Part shown: positions 54,873 to 64,000 of the stretch, piece after piece | Numbering within the stretch: position 1 is the stretch's first letter | Layout of the letters: every line of letters begins with the position of its first letter | NCBI GenBank assembly: GCA_007258455.2 | Contig: VDFB02262565.1 | Location: forward strand, 1 to 64,000 | Direction of reading: 5' to 3' | DNA from: Sequoia sempervirens | Taxonomy: Eukaryota; Streptophyta; Pinopsida; Cupressales; Cupressaceae | DNA: 64,000 nt | The notes under the pieces: model-generated | What the model was told of the DNA's origin: nothing | The model's database searches: none | The model's input: only the letters and a program-made list of their open reading frames with translations | Program-made: the position numbers and the translations under genes

Positions 54873-56748
54873 CTATGTAATGAACAAGTTAATATTTGAA
54901 AAATGCTTGGTGTACCCACTCTTGGCATGAGTGTTTGCATTATGTATAATATCTTTCATGGCATACTCCAATTCAAAAATTCTTCCAGTATTTTGATGTG
55001 TTTTCTTAAGTACTTCATCTTCATCAGTGATTGCATCAATAAAAATTGGAAAATAGTGGGCTATCTCATCCTTCCATGTATCCTGATCTTTCAATTTTGT
55101 TTCCTCAAAAAATTTGGGAAAGGCCATACTTAGAGGCTAACTAAAGTCACTTAACTCCTATGTCAAGATGTTGTGGAAGTCTTTATGTTCTTTCATAAGC
55201 TCTTGATATTGTTGTAACACAACAATGTTATCTTCCTTATTTGCTATGATGTGAGACTCCACTTCCTTCATTCTATCATTCAATCTTCTATTTTCCATTA
55301 ATGCTACATATGTTTTATCATGAATATTCTAGACTTTTCAACATGCTTATACATATCTTCAAATCTCATGTAGACTATTCCTTATGCCATTTCAAAGATA
55401 GTAGTCTTGAGCTTTTATTTTAACTCTTCTTATTCCTTCTTACTTTCTCATGTCTGCGTGTTCAGTAGGTAGTTTCTAAAATTTCTTCCAACACCTTTCT
55501 TTCATGTTCAACTAATGGGGAATGAATACCTAAGGAAGAAGGTAGTCTATCCCTGTAGCTAATTAGCTCTTGTTTCAACCTTTCATTCTCTTCTATCAAT
55601 CCCTTGTTATCCCTTACCAGTTTCTGAATTTGAGCCTTTGTGAACTTTTCTACATTCACATTCAAATCAATAGTCTCTATAGGATCTATCTCTCCCACTC
55701 TTTGTACCAAAAGATGTCCAAAAATTTGATCATCATCAACAAGGGAATGCCTTTGCTTGGTGGGTAAAGTGCCCATATCTGTAGAGTAGTATTATTAGGA
55801 TTATATCCTGATCTAGTGTAAATTTTATCACCAACTTCATCTATCAAGTGCAAGGTTTTATTCTTTCTTTTTAGAAAGCTATCAAATACAATGGTTGAAC
55901 TGATATCCCATCCTAGAAGGAGCATAACCACAGCTTCTTGCAATAATTCTCTTCCTCTCTCAACAATCATGTTCTTCATCTCTCTATCAATTTCATGGTG
56001 AAGCTCTTTCAAAGCATAAGCTTCCTTCTTAGGGTCAATGTCTTTTAGTCTTTCCCTTACCATGGTTCCTTTATACTCATAGATGAAAGCATTAAATTTA
56101 GAAGTTTGAACAAAGGCATCGACTACAATGACTTCCTAACTAGCACAGTGTCTCACATCATCAAATAGCTCATTGGAAGCTTCTAAGGTAATGAAACTCC
56201 TTTCTAGTGGCATTTCATATTGGGATATGATAGGAGTGTTGATCTATCTGACCTCTTCTTCCCCCTCAACATCATCTTCAACCATGATTGGGGTGTCAAC
56301 TGAGAAGCTTACCTTTGGAGTAGGTTGTGGTGACAAATGGCCCAGTGGTGTTATATTTTTTTCTTTCCTCCTAGATCCAACATTTATTCTCCTCTCAAAT
56401 GCCACCAGAGGTACATTCTCTATTATTTATTCTTCATGCAAGAGAAATTGCTCAACTATTTCCATAAGATCTTTAATTTCATGAAAGTATTCCACATAGG
56501 ATGTGTTAGTATTCATTCTCCAGGCCTCATCCATAAAAATTTTATTGTATGTATTTGTTCTCATGATCATCTAATTTTCCTCACAGTTCTTGATAACATC
56601 ATCGACATGGAACTCATGCTCATATTCTTTCAATTTTTGAGAAATTTTGGCATCATAAATGAAATGCTCAAGGTCAAATTTTTCTCATGTTTCCCACTGG
56701 CAAGCCATAATAATTTAACTTGCTTCCAACCAAATCATACCCTATATC
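54873..56748 (-). pseudogene. Unrecognised ORF (P2), part downstream of C2
   Basis: I do not recognise this protein. From C2 leftward it reads GYDLVGSKLNYYGLPVG, then after a one-base shift near 56690 DLEHFIYDAKISQKLKEYEH, NTYNKIFMDEAWRMNTNTSY, 125 open codons at 55686-56063 (HHEIDREMKNMIVERGREL) and a coiled-coil stretch at 55462-55776 (KLVRDNKGLIEENERLKQEL). It ends at 54873-55127 (TWKDEIAHYFPIFIDAITDE). Stops include TAG near 56577, 56248 and 56139 and TAA near 56430. Together with 63719-64000 it is about 720 codons. It could be a host gene pseudogenised by C2 or an accessory ORF of another element. Confidence 0.6.
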
Positions 56749-57987
56749 TCTTGGAAAAACAAGGACAAACAACTAAGAGGGGGGGGGTGAATCAGTTGTC
56801 ACAGAATAATAATTTTTTCACACTTTACTTAATCTTAGATCTGATGAATAAGCAATTAACCATAAGTAATTAACACATCAGAGATAGAGAGAACACCAAG
56901 ATTTTTTACATGGAAACCCTGTTAGGGGAAAAATCATAATGGATGTTAGTCCACAAGATTATACCCTTTTAAAATTATAGTGAAATCAATAAATCAGAAT
57001 TCATATGCATTCAGGCACACTTCCTAGAGCTCATTGCTCAATTATAGAAGGGGCTCACTGCCCAATAATACAAAATAGGATTAAAATACAGAGGGTATGA
57101 ATTGAGAAAATAGCTTCTCCACAAGCCTACTTATAGTTCCAATTAAGCACAAAAAGCTCCTCCACAAACTACTTCACACTTCACTCGATTTTTTCACACT
57201 TTGCTTTGTAAATGATATTCATACATACAAACATCAGAGTACATTCAACACCTTTTTGACACACTACACTGATCAAACAATCAATCTTATATATCCGCTA
57301 CATGAGATTTCATCAACAACTTAGTCGACCAGGAAAATAAAACATATTTACAATGTTGACCCAAATTTACAAACAATTTTTTAATGAAAATTCACCAAGG
57401 TCAGCCACAACATAGTGGGGACCCAAATTAACAATTCCAACACAAAAAAAATTCAATTAATTTCACCTTGAAGATCCATAACACACTACCACCAACATGT
57501 TGGCCAAGAACAAGAGAAATCGAACAGATCCATAAAAAATTTCTGACCACAAGCACACCAATCAATGTGGATGTATCAAAAAGATAGAGCATGATCTAGA
57601 AACATCCAAGAGCACCAAGAAACAATAGAGAAACATCCACAACAAATGAGATTTCAAAAATCACACAAACTTCACTTAGGAACACTAATAGAGACCACAA
57701 AAACACTGTTAGACCACAACATGATCAAATCTATATGCGGACCTCTAAAACTTTTGGTAGATGATCTAGATACACTCAACAAGAAACCCTTTATTCCATA
57801 GTAGCTGAATTTCAATGTAAAGAATACGATGCTTTCATGACCTGTACAGTTCCACTAGGAACATGGAACACTTTCTTTTACAATTTTCTCAATATCCTCA
57901 ACATATACAACCTCTAATACACCAAATGGTAATAGTGTTGACATCAATGACAACCACATATCAACAAAACATCCACAACATCCAACA
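56749..57987 (-). repeat. C2 3' LTR
   Basis: On the minus strand it starts TGTTGGATGTTG beside the polypurine tract and ends with the CACCCCCCCCC signature near 56790. TATA box at 57297-57307. Confidence 0.93.
57297..57307 (-). promoter_or_regulatory. C2 3' LTR TATA box
   Basis: The minus strand reads GGATATATAAG, matching the 5' LTR copy at 63017-63028. Confidence 0.6.
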
Positions 57988-57988
57988 A

Positions 57989-58001
57989 TATCCCCCTTTG
58001 G
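57989..58001 (-). other. C2 polypurine tract
   Basis: The minus strand reads CCAAAGGGGGATA directly before the 3' LTR. Confidence 0.88.
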
Positions 58002-58295
58002 AATTGATGGCAACACATAATGTGAAAAATACCATCAACCCAACACACTTGTCTTCCCTTTGGTTCTAACTCTTCTCAATTTCTCTTCAATTCTTAAAAG
58101 AATTTTTCACATTGCACTTCTCCCCCTTTGACATCAATTTCAAAGGTAACCATGAAATTTCCATATACACGCTCTAAACCACATATATGCACATTTGACT
58201 ACTCCCCCTAAGTAGCATCCATGGAAACATCAATCTGGATTAGAATATAGTAGTGTAGCTCACTGATTGATGCAAGTAAATGCATCTTCTTAGTT
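57990..58295 (-). other. C2 3' untranslated region
   Basis: Non-coding stretch between the pol stop and the 3' LTR; besides the main polypurine tract it holds another purine run on the minus strand near 58120-58133 (TCAAAGGGGGAG). Confidence 0.65.
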
Positions 58296-58700
58296 TTAAT
58301 CAAAAGGGGTGATTACCCCTAGCATTCCTCTAAGATACTCAAAAGTATCCTTCAGAAATGACTTAGTAAAAATGTCTGCAATCTCTTCTTTGGTAGGCAC
58401 ATACTCCAATTTGACTTCTTTCTCATTCACTTTCTTCGACAAGAAATGAAACTTGATTGATATATGTTTGGTATTAGAGTGTAGTACCGGATTCTTTGAA
58501 ATATTTATTGCACCTGAATTATCACAATATATGGTAATAGGCTCTTCATATGATACCCTAATATCTTTCAACATTTGTTTCATCCATATTACTTGAGTAC
58601 AATTGTTTGCAGCAACAATATATTTTGCTTCAACAATAGATAGAGAAATAGAATTCTACTTTTTGCTCAACCAGGACAACTTCTTCCCTAGGAAGAAAGA
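58296..58700 (-). pseudogene. C2 RNase H
   Basis: ITIYCDNSGAINISKNPVLH, TKHISIKFHFLSKKVNEKEV and YVPTKEEIADIFTKSFLKD form the copia C-terminus, ending at a stop at 58296. The catalytic Asp of CDN is present. This stretch is 95 codons without interruption. Confidence 0.92.
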
Positions 58701-59774
58701 ACCACCACTAGTACTTTTCCTGTCATCTATATCACCAGCCCAATCCACATCAGTATATGCACTCAGAGTGAGATCATCATCCTTTGGATACCAAATTCCA
58801 AAGTCAACTATTCCTTTCATATATATGAAGATCCTTTTAACAACAGTCACATGTGATTCTTTTGGATCAACCTAAAATCTGGCAACCATACATACAACAT
58901 TCGTAATATCTACCCTAGTCTAGGTTAAATAAAGTAACCCACTGATCATTGACCTGTATCTAGTTTGATTTTCCTTAGGAGAATCATCATTTTGTGTTAG
59001 CTTACATCTAGTCACCATGGAAGTACCAACAGGATTTGAATCTTCCATCCCAAATTTCTTCAGTATCTCTCTCACATATTTGGACTGAGATATGAATATC
59101 CCCTTGTCTAACTAGGTCACTTGTAATCCTAGAAATAACTTCATCTCTCCAATCATAGTCATCTCAAATTCATCCTTCATCTCATTAGAAAACTTCATAC
59201 ATAGATTGTCATCTCCTCCAAAAATTATGTCATCAACAAAGACCTCTATAATTAACTCTTTATCATGATCCAATTTGAAATATAAGTTGCTATCGGTAGT
59301 ACCTTTTAGTGAATCCAAGCTTCAATACATATTTTTCTAGTCTAGCATACCAGGCTTTGGGTGCTTCCTTGAGTCCATATAGAGCTTTCTTCAAGCAGCA
59401 AACCATATCTTCCTTGTCGGTTAGCTAAAATCCATCTAGTTGTTCAATGTATACTTCTTCTAGTTCTCCAAAAAGAAATGCTTACTTCACATCCATCTGA
59501 TAGAATTTTTAGTCTATGCAGCATAAGCAAGAAATAATCTAACAGCTTCAATTCTAGCAACATGGGAAAAATTTTATTCAAAATCAACACCTTCCATCAA
59601 AGAATACCCTTTACATACTAGTCTTTCTTTATTCCGGACCACTTCACCTTGTTCATTCAACTTGTTCCGAAACACCCATTTAGTACCAATCACATTTTTG
59701 TCTTTAGGTATAGGAACCAGTATCCACATGTCATTTTTTTCAATTTGTGTCAACTCTTCCTTCATAACTTCCAT
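58701..59774 (-). pseudogene. C2 reverse transcriptase
   Basis: 59574-59774 reads [20 protein letters not shown] and LVCKGYSLMEGVDFE. After shifts, 59112-59318 carries LIIEVFVDDIIFGGDDN, with the catalytic Asp pair preceded by Phe rather than the usual Tyr. ADVDWAGDIDDRKSTSG-like sequence begins the RNase H side at 58656-58850. Several stops lie between pieces. Confidence 0.9.
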
Positions 59775-60200
59775 CTAGTGTTCATCTTGGTAGGCTTTAG
59801 TGACATTTTTAGATTCAATCTTGGAAATCAAGTAGTATTCTTCTACAATCTTCCTTCTAGTTTGCACACCTTTATTCTTATCTCCTATAATTTGGATTTC
59901 AGAATGGTTTAGCTTTACATACCTTGGAGTTTTGGAATTTTCTTGAACTTCTAATTCTTTTGCTCTTCCTTTTTTACTTGCACTTCTCTCTACTTCCTGA
60001 CTACCTTGACTTACCAAAAAAAATTGAGCCTGGTTTACTAGAACATATATAACATATGGCACAATTTGAAGTTGATTTTGTGTCTGAACATTCTTCCCTT
60101 TTTTTGTATTTTCTTCATCAGAATCATATCCATAATATCTAAATGATTTAACAGAATCCTCATCAACTCTAACATTTGCACTCTCAACCATCTTTCTCAA
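59775..60200 (-). pseudogene. C2 integrase-RT linker
   Basis: 141 open codons with RVDEDSVKSFRYYGYDSDEE, a Lys/Glu-rich spacer and KGVQTRRKIVEEYYLISKIE, the variable stretch that precedes RT in copia elements. No catalytic motif. Confidence 0.75.
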
Positions 60201-60329
60201 TCTTTTGTTACATCATTGGTAGGCTTTGCTCTTAGTAGAATGACCTAAAAATATTACTTCATCACTTCTTGCATCAAACTTTCCTTTATCATCATCTCTC
60301 TTGATATAACATTTGCTTCCAAAGATCTT

Positions 60330-61319
60330 GAAATATTTGACATTAGGTTTGTAACCAAACCATAGCTCAAAAGGGGTCTTACCAAAATTTCCATGAACAT
60401 TTACCTAGTTTAAAGTGTACACAATAGTTCTTATAACTTCACTCCAATAGCTTTGGGGCACATTTCCTTCTATCATCATTTTTCTAGCAGCATCCAAGAT
60501 TCTGCAACTCCATTTTGTTGAGGGGTTTAGGGAGTAGATAAGTGTCTTCTAATTCCATGTTCTTCACAAAAAGAGTTGAATTCCCTAAAGGTGAAATCAA
60601 AACCTTGGTTAGATCTCAGACACTTGAATTTCATACCTTTCTCATTCTCTACCATAGCCTTGAAACTTTTTAATTTTTCCAGTGCTTCACATTTTTCTCT
60701 TAAAAAGGAAACCCATATCATTCTAGAATAATCATCAATAATCAACATAAAGTACCTTTCTCCATGAATACTTCTAACTCTGGAGGAACCACAGAGGTCA
60801 GTATGTATCAGCTCCAACAAATCATTTGAATGAAACTATTTTCTCCAGAAGGAGACTCTAATTTGTTTACCCATCTAACATTCCTTACAAATTGTGTTAG
60901 CATACTTCACTAACCTAGGTAGATCTCTTATTGCTCAAGTAGAACTTACCTTAACAATGTTATCAAAATTTATATGACACAACCTCCTATGCCACAACCA
61001 TCTTTCATCTACTTGAGCAATTAAAAAACACCCACTAGTAGTATTCAAGTGAAAAATATTACCATTTGTCTGTTTACTAATAGCAATCATATTTCCAAAA
61101 CTTCCACACATCTTGCATCTTCCATCTTTGAATTGTAGATCATAGCCTTTTCCCACCATCTATCCAACACTCAAAATATTATGCTTCAAATCTTTAACAT
61201 AAAGAACATCATTACTTTTATCCTTACCACCAAGATAAATAGAAACTCTACCACAAATCACACCAACATTGTTGTCTCCAAATCTTACAATACCACCATC
61301 ATACTTCTCTAGACTTAAT
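60330..61319 (-). pseudogene. C2 protease C-terminus and integrase
   Basis: 60935-61159 reads WLWHRRLCHINFDNIVKVSS, with the His residues of the zinc domain. The core at 60527-60820 keeps the first Asp (LIHTDLCGSSRV) and second Asp (LIIDDYSRMIWVSF). The Glu follows near 60510 (QQNGVAE), where about 14 bases are missing right after it, removing the usual RKN segment and shifting the frame into LDAARKMMIEGNV. The motif ELWFGY-type lies near 60360. Inactive through that deletion and several stops. Confidence 0.9.
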
Positions 61320-61384
61320 TTATTTATTTTTATCACCAGTCACATGATGTAAGCATCCACTATCAATAACCCACTCATCCTTTT
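61320..61384 (-). pseudogene. C2 aspartic protease active site
   Basis: EWVIDSGCLHHVTGDKNK at the end of the open gag frame is the copia protease block with the catalytic D-S-G intact. The frame ends at a stop at 61320; the rest of the protease continues in another frame to about 61170. Confidence 0.85.
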
Positions 61385-62438
61385 CTTCAACTTGGGCTGC
61401 AAGAGCCTTCTCATCTTTAGTAGATTTAGTAGCCATAGGATGATTTTCAATGGTAGCAATGAAAACCCATTCATCTTCATTTCTAGTATCTTTATCAGAT
61501 TCATCATCAGTCACTCCTTCTTGAGAAAAGTAACATTTCTTTTGGAATCTAGACTTGTTAGGCTTAGTTATATGAACTCTTTTAGGACATCTTGATGAAA
61601 AATGACCTATTTTACTGCATGAAAAACATTTAATAGGTAACACTCCTTCATACTTACCTTTTCCTTTGCCTTCTTTCTTTACAATCAGTGCTTCTAATTC
61701 TTCTACCTCTCTTTCTTTATCTTCAAGTTGCTTTAGTTTTTCATCATACTTGGATATCTTTCTGGAACATTCTCTCGGACCATATCTTTTCTTGTTACAT
61801 TTGGATACAATTTCCTTGAATGAATATTCAGTTTTCAGAATAGATTCACCAAATTCACTTAATTTAAAAGCAGCAAGCTTACCAACCAGCATGTCTCTTG
61901 GCATCTTTGTTACTGATCTAAGCTCTTCAATAGCATGAGCCTTCACTTTGTAGGAGGGATGCAAGGATCTAATTATCTTAGCCACAATTTCATCCTCATC
62001 CAAATAACCACTGGAACATGTAATACCCATCACTATTTCATTTACTCTTTGCATAAAAGAAGTGATATTTTCATCTTCACCCATCTTCAAATTCTCATAC
62101 TTTCCTTTTAAACTTTGTAGCTTATCCATCTTCACATTTTCATATCCTTCATACAAAGTTTCCAACTTCATCCAAATCTCATGAGTTGTGTGTAGTCCTA
62201 CCACATTAGTCATCTCTGAATCTATCAGAGCACTCACCAAAGCTTCAATAGCCCTGATATTACTTTCAACATCTTTGATCTCATCAGCACTAGAGGGACC
62301 ATTCTGAGGAATAACATATGGATCTTCTATAATCTTCTAGTAGGCTTCATCAATACACCTTAGGTGACATTGTATCTTGACTTTCCATAGTGAGTAGTTA
62401 GTTCCATCGAATCTTGGACTATCCTTGAATGTTTCCAT
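61385..62438 (-). pseudogene. C2 gag
   Basis: The ATG at 62438 starts METFKDSPRFDGTNYSLWKV, the usual copia gag opening. One stop lies near 62340. An unbroken 306-codon stretch, 62240 down to 61320, follows with THEIWMKLETLYEGYENVKM and KMDKLQSLKGKYENLKMG (UBN2 fold). An intact zinc knuckle CFSCSKIGHFSSRC lies near 61620. It is the best preserved gag in the window. It would coat and package the element RNA; gag and protease are still in one frame. Confidence 0.92.
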
Positions 62439-62479
62439 CTTAGATCACCTCAAGCTTTTAGACTTCTTTAGAGGAACTT

Positions 62480-62491
62480 GCTCTAATACCA
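62480..62491 (-). other. C2 primer-binding site
   Basis: The minus strand reads TGGTATTAGAGC two bases after the 5' LTR, differing from the initiator-tRNA-Met site by one C-to-T change. Confidence 0.9.
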
Positions 62492-62493
62492 AT

Positions 62494-63718
62494 TGTTCGA
62501 AAAACAAGGACATACAACTAAGAGGGGGGGTGAATCAGTTGTCCTAGAATAATAAAATTTTCACACTTTACTTAACTTAATCTCAAATCTGATGAATAAG
62601 CAATTAACACATCAGAGAGATAGAGAACACCAAGAATTTTTACGTGGAAAATCTACTAAGAGAAAAGCATGGTGGATGTTAGTCCACAAGATTATACCCT
62701 ATTAAAATTATAATGAAATCAATAAATCATAATGCACATGCATTCAGGAACACTTCTTAGAGCTCACTACTCAATTATAGAAGGGGCTTACTGCCCAACA
62801 ATATAGAATAGGATTAAAATCTGGAGGGTATGAACTAAGAAAATAGCTTCTCCACAAGCCTGATTACAATTCCAATTAAGCGTAAAAATCCTTCATAAAC
62901 TACTTCACACTTCACTCGATCTTGTTCAGACTATACTTTGTAAATGATATTCACACATACACACATAAGAGCACACTCAACACCTTTTCAACACACTACA
63001 CCAATGAAACAATCACTCTTATATACCCACTACATGAGATTTCATCAACAACTTAGTTGGCCAAGAAAATAAAACATATTTGCAATTTCGGCCCAAATTT
63101 GCAAATAAATTTCTAATACGAATCCACCAAGGTCCACCATAGTATAGTGGGGACCCAAATTAACAATTCCAATACAAAATACTTCAATTAATTTCACCTC
63201 AAAGATCCACACCATGCTATCACCAACATGTTAGCCAAGAAAAAGAGAAACCGAATGCATGTAGGAAATTTTTTTGACCACGAGCATACCAATCAATGTG
63301 GACGTATCACAAAGATAGAGCATGATCTAGAAACATCCAAGAGCACCAAGAAGCAATAGAGAAACATCCACAACAATTGAGATTTCCAAAATCACACAAA
63401 CTTCACTCAGGAACATTGATAGAGACCACAGAAACACTGTTAGACCACAACATGATCAAATCTATATGTAGACCTCTGAAACTTCTGGTAGATGATCTAG
63501 ATACACTTAGTAGAAATCCATTTAGTCCAAAGAAGCTAAATTTCAACATAAAGAACAAGACACCTTCATGACCTATATAGTTCCACTGGGAACCTAGAAC
63601 ACTTTCTTTTACAATTTTCTCATTATACTTGACATATATAGCCTCTAATACACCAAATGATAATAGTGTTGACATCAATGACAACCACATATCAACAACA
63701 CATCCACAACATCCAATA
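62494..63718 (-). repeat. C2 5' LTR
   Basis: Direct repeat of 56749-57987, including the run of G residues (AGAGGGGGGGTGAATCAG) that marks copia LTR ends and a TATA box at 63017-63028. Confidence 0.93.
63017..63028 (-). promoter_or_regulatory. C2 5' LTR TATA box
   Basis: The minus strand reads GGGTATATAAGA; the 3' LTR has GGATATATAAG in the same place, so the box is conserved between LTRs. Confidence 0.65.
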
Positions 63719-64000
63719 GTATCAACAATAATAGTGAAGTCACCAAGACATGGAGTGGAAGGCATGAAAGTTTTCCTTCCATAGCTTTTCAAATGCATGA
63801 AGGTTGAATAAGAAAATTTTCTTATGATCTCAAGATATGCAAACCTATCTGGCACAGTCTTATGCAGTAAATATTGTGCTACCTCAAATTCATATACTCT
63901 AATGAAAGTACAATTTTCAAATGCATGCAAATCTCCCCAATTGTGATTTATCTTTCCATCATGGCCCTTCTCCTTTGGTTGGAGAAACCTCTGTACTTCT
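63719..64000 (-). pseudogene. Unrecognised ORF (P2), part upstream of C2
   Basis: Open on the minus strand from the window edge to the C2 insertion: EVQRFLQPKEKGHDGK, HNWGDLHAFENCTFIRVYEF, AQYLLHKTVPDRFAYLEI and FMPSTPCLGDFTIIVDT. If C2 and one target copy are left out, the frame continues in phase at 56743 with GYDLVG. No stop is present in these 94 codons. The true start lies outside the window. Confidence 0.65.

Larger units (their letters stand above)
56749..63718 (-). mobile_element. C2: full-length copia element in P2
   Basis: 6970 bases on the minus strand with LTRs of 1239 (56749-57987) and 1225 (62494-63718) bases. The duplication is ATATC (56744-56748) and GTATC (63719-63723). The order, 5' to 3' on the minus strand, is LTR, Met-type primer site, gag, protease, integrase, RT, RNase H, polypurine tract, LTR. 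Several terminal bases have decayed (TCTTGG for TGTTCG/TGTTGG, CCAATA for CCAACA). LTRs differ at roughly one base in ten by eye in the first 190 bases. Pol is broken by several stops and shifts. Confidence 0.94.

Noticed and set aside
56337..56873. 178-codon plus-strand open frame
   Set aside because: It is antisense to P2 and runs into the C2 LTR; no domain is seen.
1..64000. rRNA, tRNA, organelle-derived DNA or CRISPR-like arrays
   Set aside because: No tRNA or rRNA signature, no plastid or mitochondrial gene and no regular spacer-repeat pattern was recognised by reading.

Overview
The window is plant nuclear DNA made almost entirely of LTR retrotransposons in several states of decay. It is AT-rich and has no rRNA or tRNA gene, no CRISPR array and no convincing host gene. 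The plant origin follows from plant-type Ty1/copia and Ty3/gypsy polyproteins, initiator-tRNA-Met-like primer sites in three elements and a plant chromovirus. The amount of old, mutated, nested material suggests a large genome, perhaps a gymnosperm; that last point is inference.

Layout. (1) 1-2414 (+) is a long unrecognised reading frame full of stops, followed by LTR-like DNA with a TATA box. (2) About 5.1-41.7 kb is one old Ty3/gypsy element on the minus strand (G1), torn open twice. The first break is an 18.3-kb copia element (C1, 9892-28178, +). C1 itself holds a 6.0-kb chromovirus (G2, 14393-20429, -) in its internal region and a 1.3-kb solo LTR (S1) in its 3' LTR. The second break is a copia-type solo LTR (S2, 29420-40986), which is split by an 8.6-kb non-autonomous LTR element (N1, 31879-40477, +). 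N1 carries the only long intact reading frame in the window, 764 codons at 34843-37137. (3) 43156-48186 is a 5.03-kb solo LTR-like element (S3) inserted in the LTR of a gag-protease-only gypsy relative (G3, to about 52.8 kb). (4) 52.83-53.43 kb is a second gag fragment of the G1 family, abutting a minus-strand LTR end related to G3. (5) 54.87-64.0 kb is a second unrecognised ORF on the minus strand (P2), interrupted by a full-length copia element (C2, 56749-63718, -).

Target-site duplications fix many of these boundaries. They are GGACT/AGACT for C1, GATTC for G2, GGATCA/GGATTA for S1, ATGAT for S2, AACTT for N1, CTATC for S3 and ATATC/GTATC for C2. The order of events in the large nest is G1, then C1 and S2, then G2, S1 and N1 inside those. 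LTR pairs compared by eye agree: C1 and C2 look old, G2 intermediate, N1 youngest.

The items most worth attention are the intact Pro/Ser/His-rich protein of N1, whose internal duplications differ only at synonymous sites; P2, whose frame runs unbroken across the copia insertion point; and the structured repeats inside S2 and S3.
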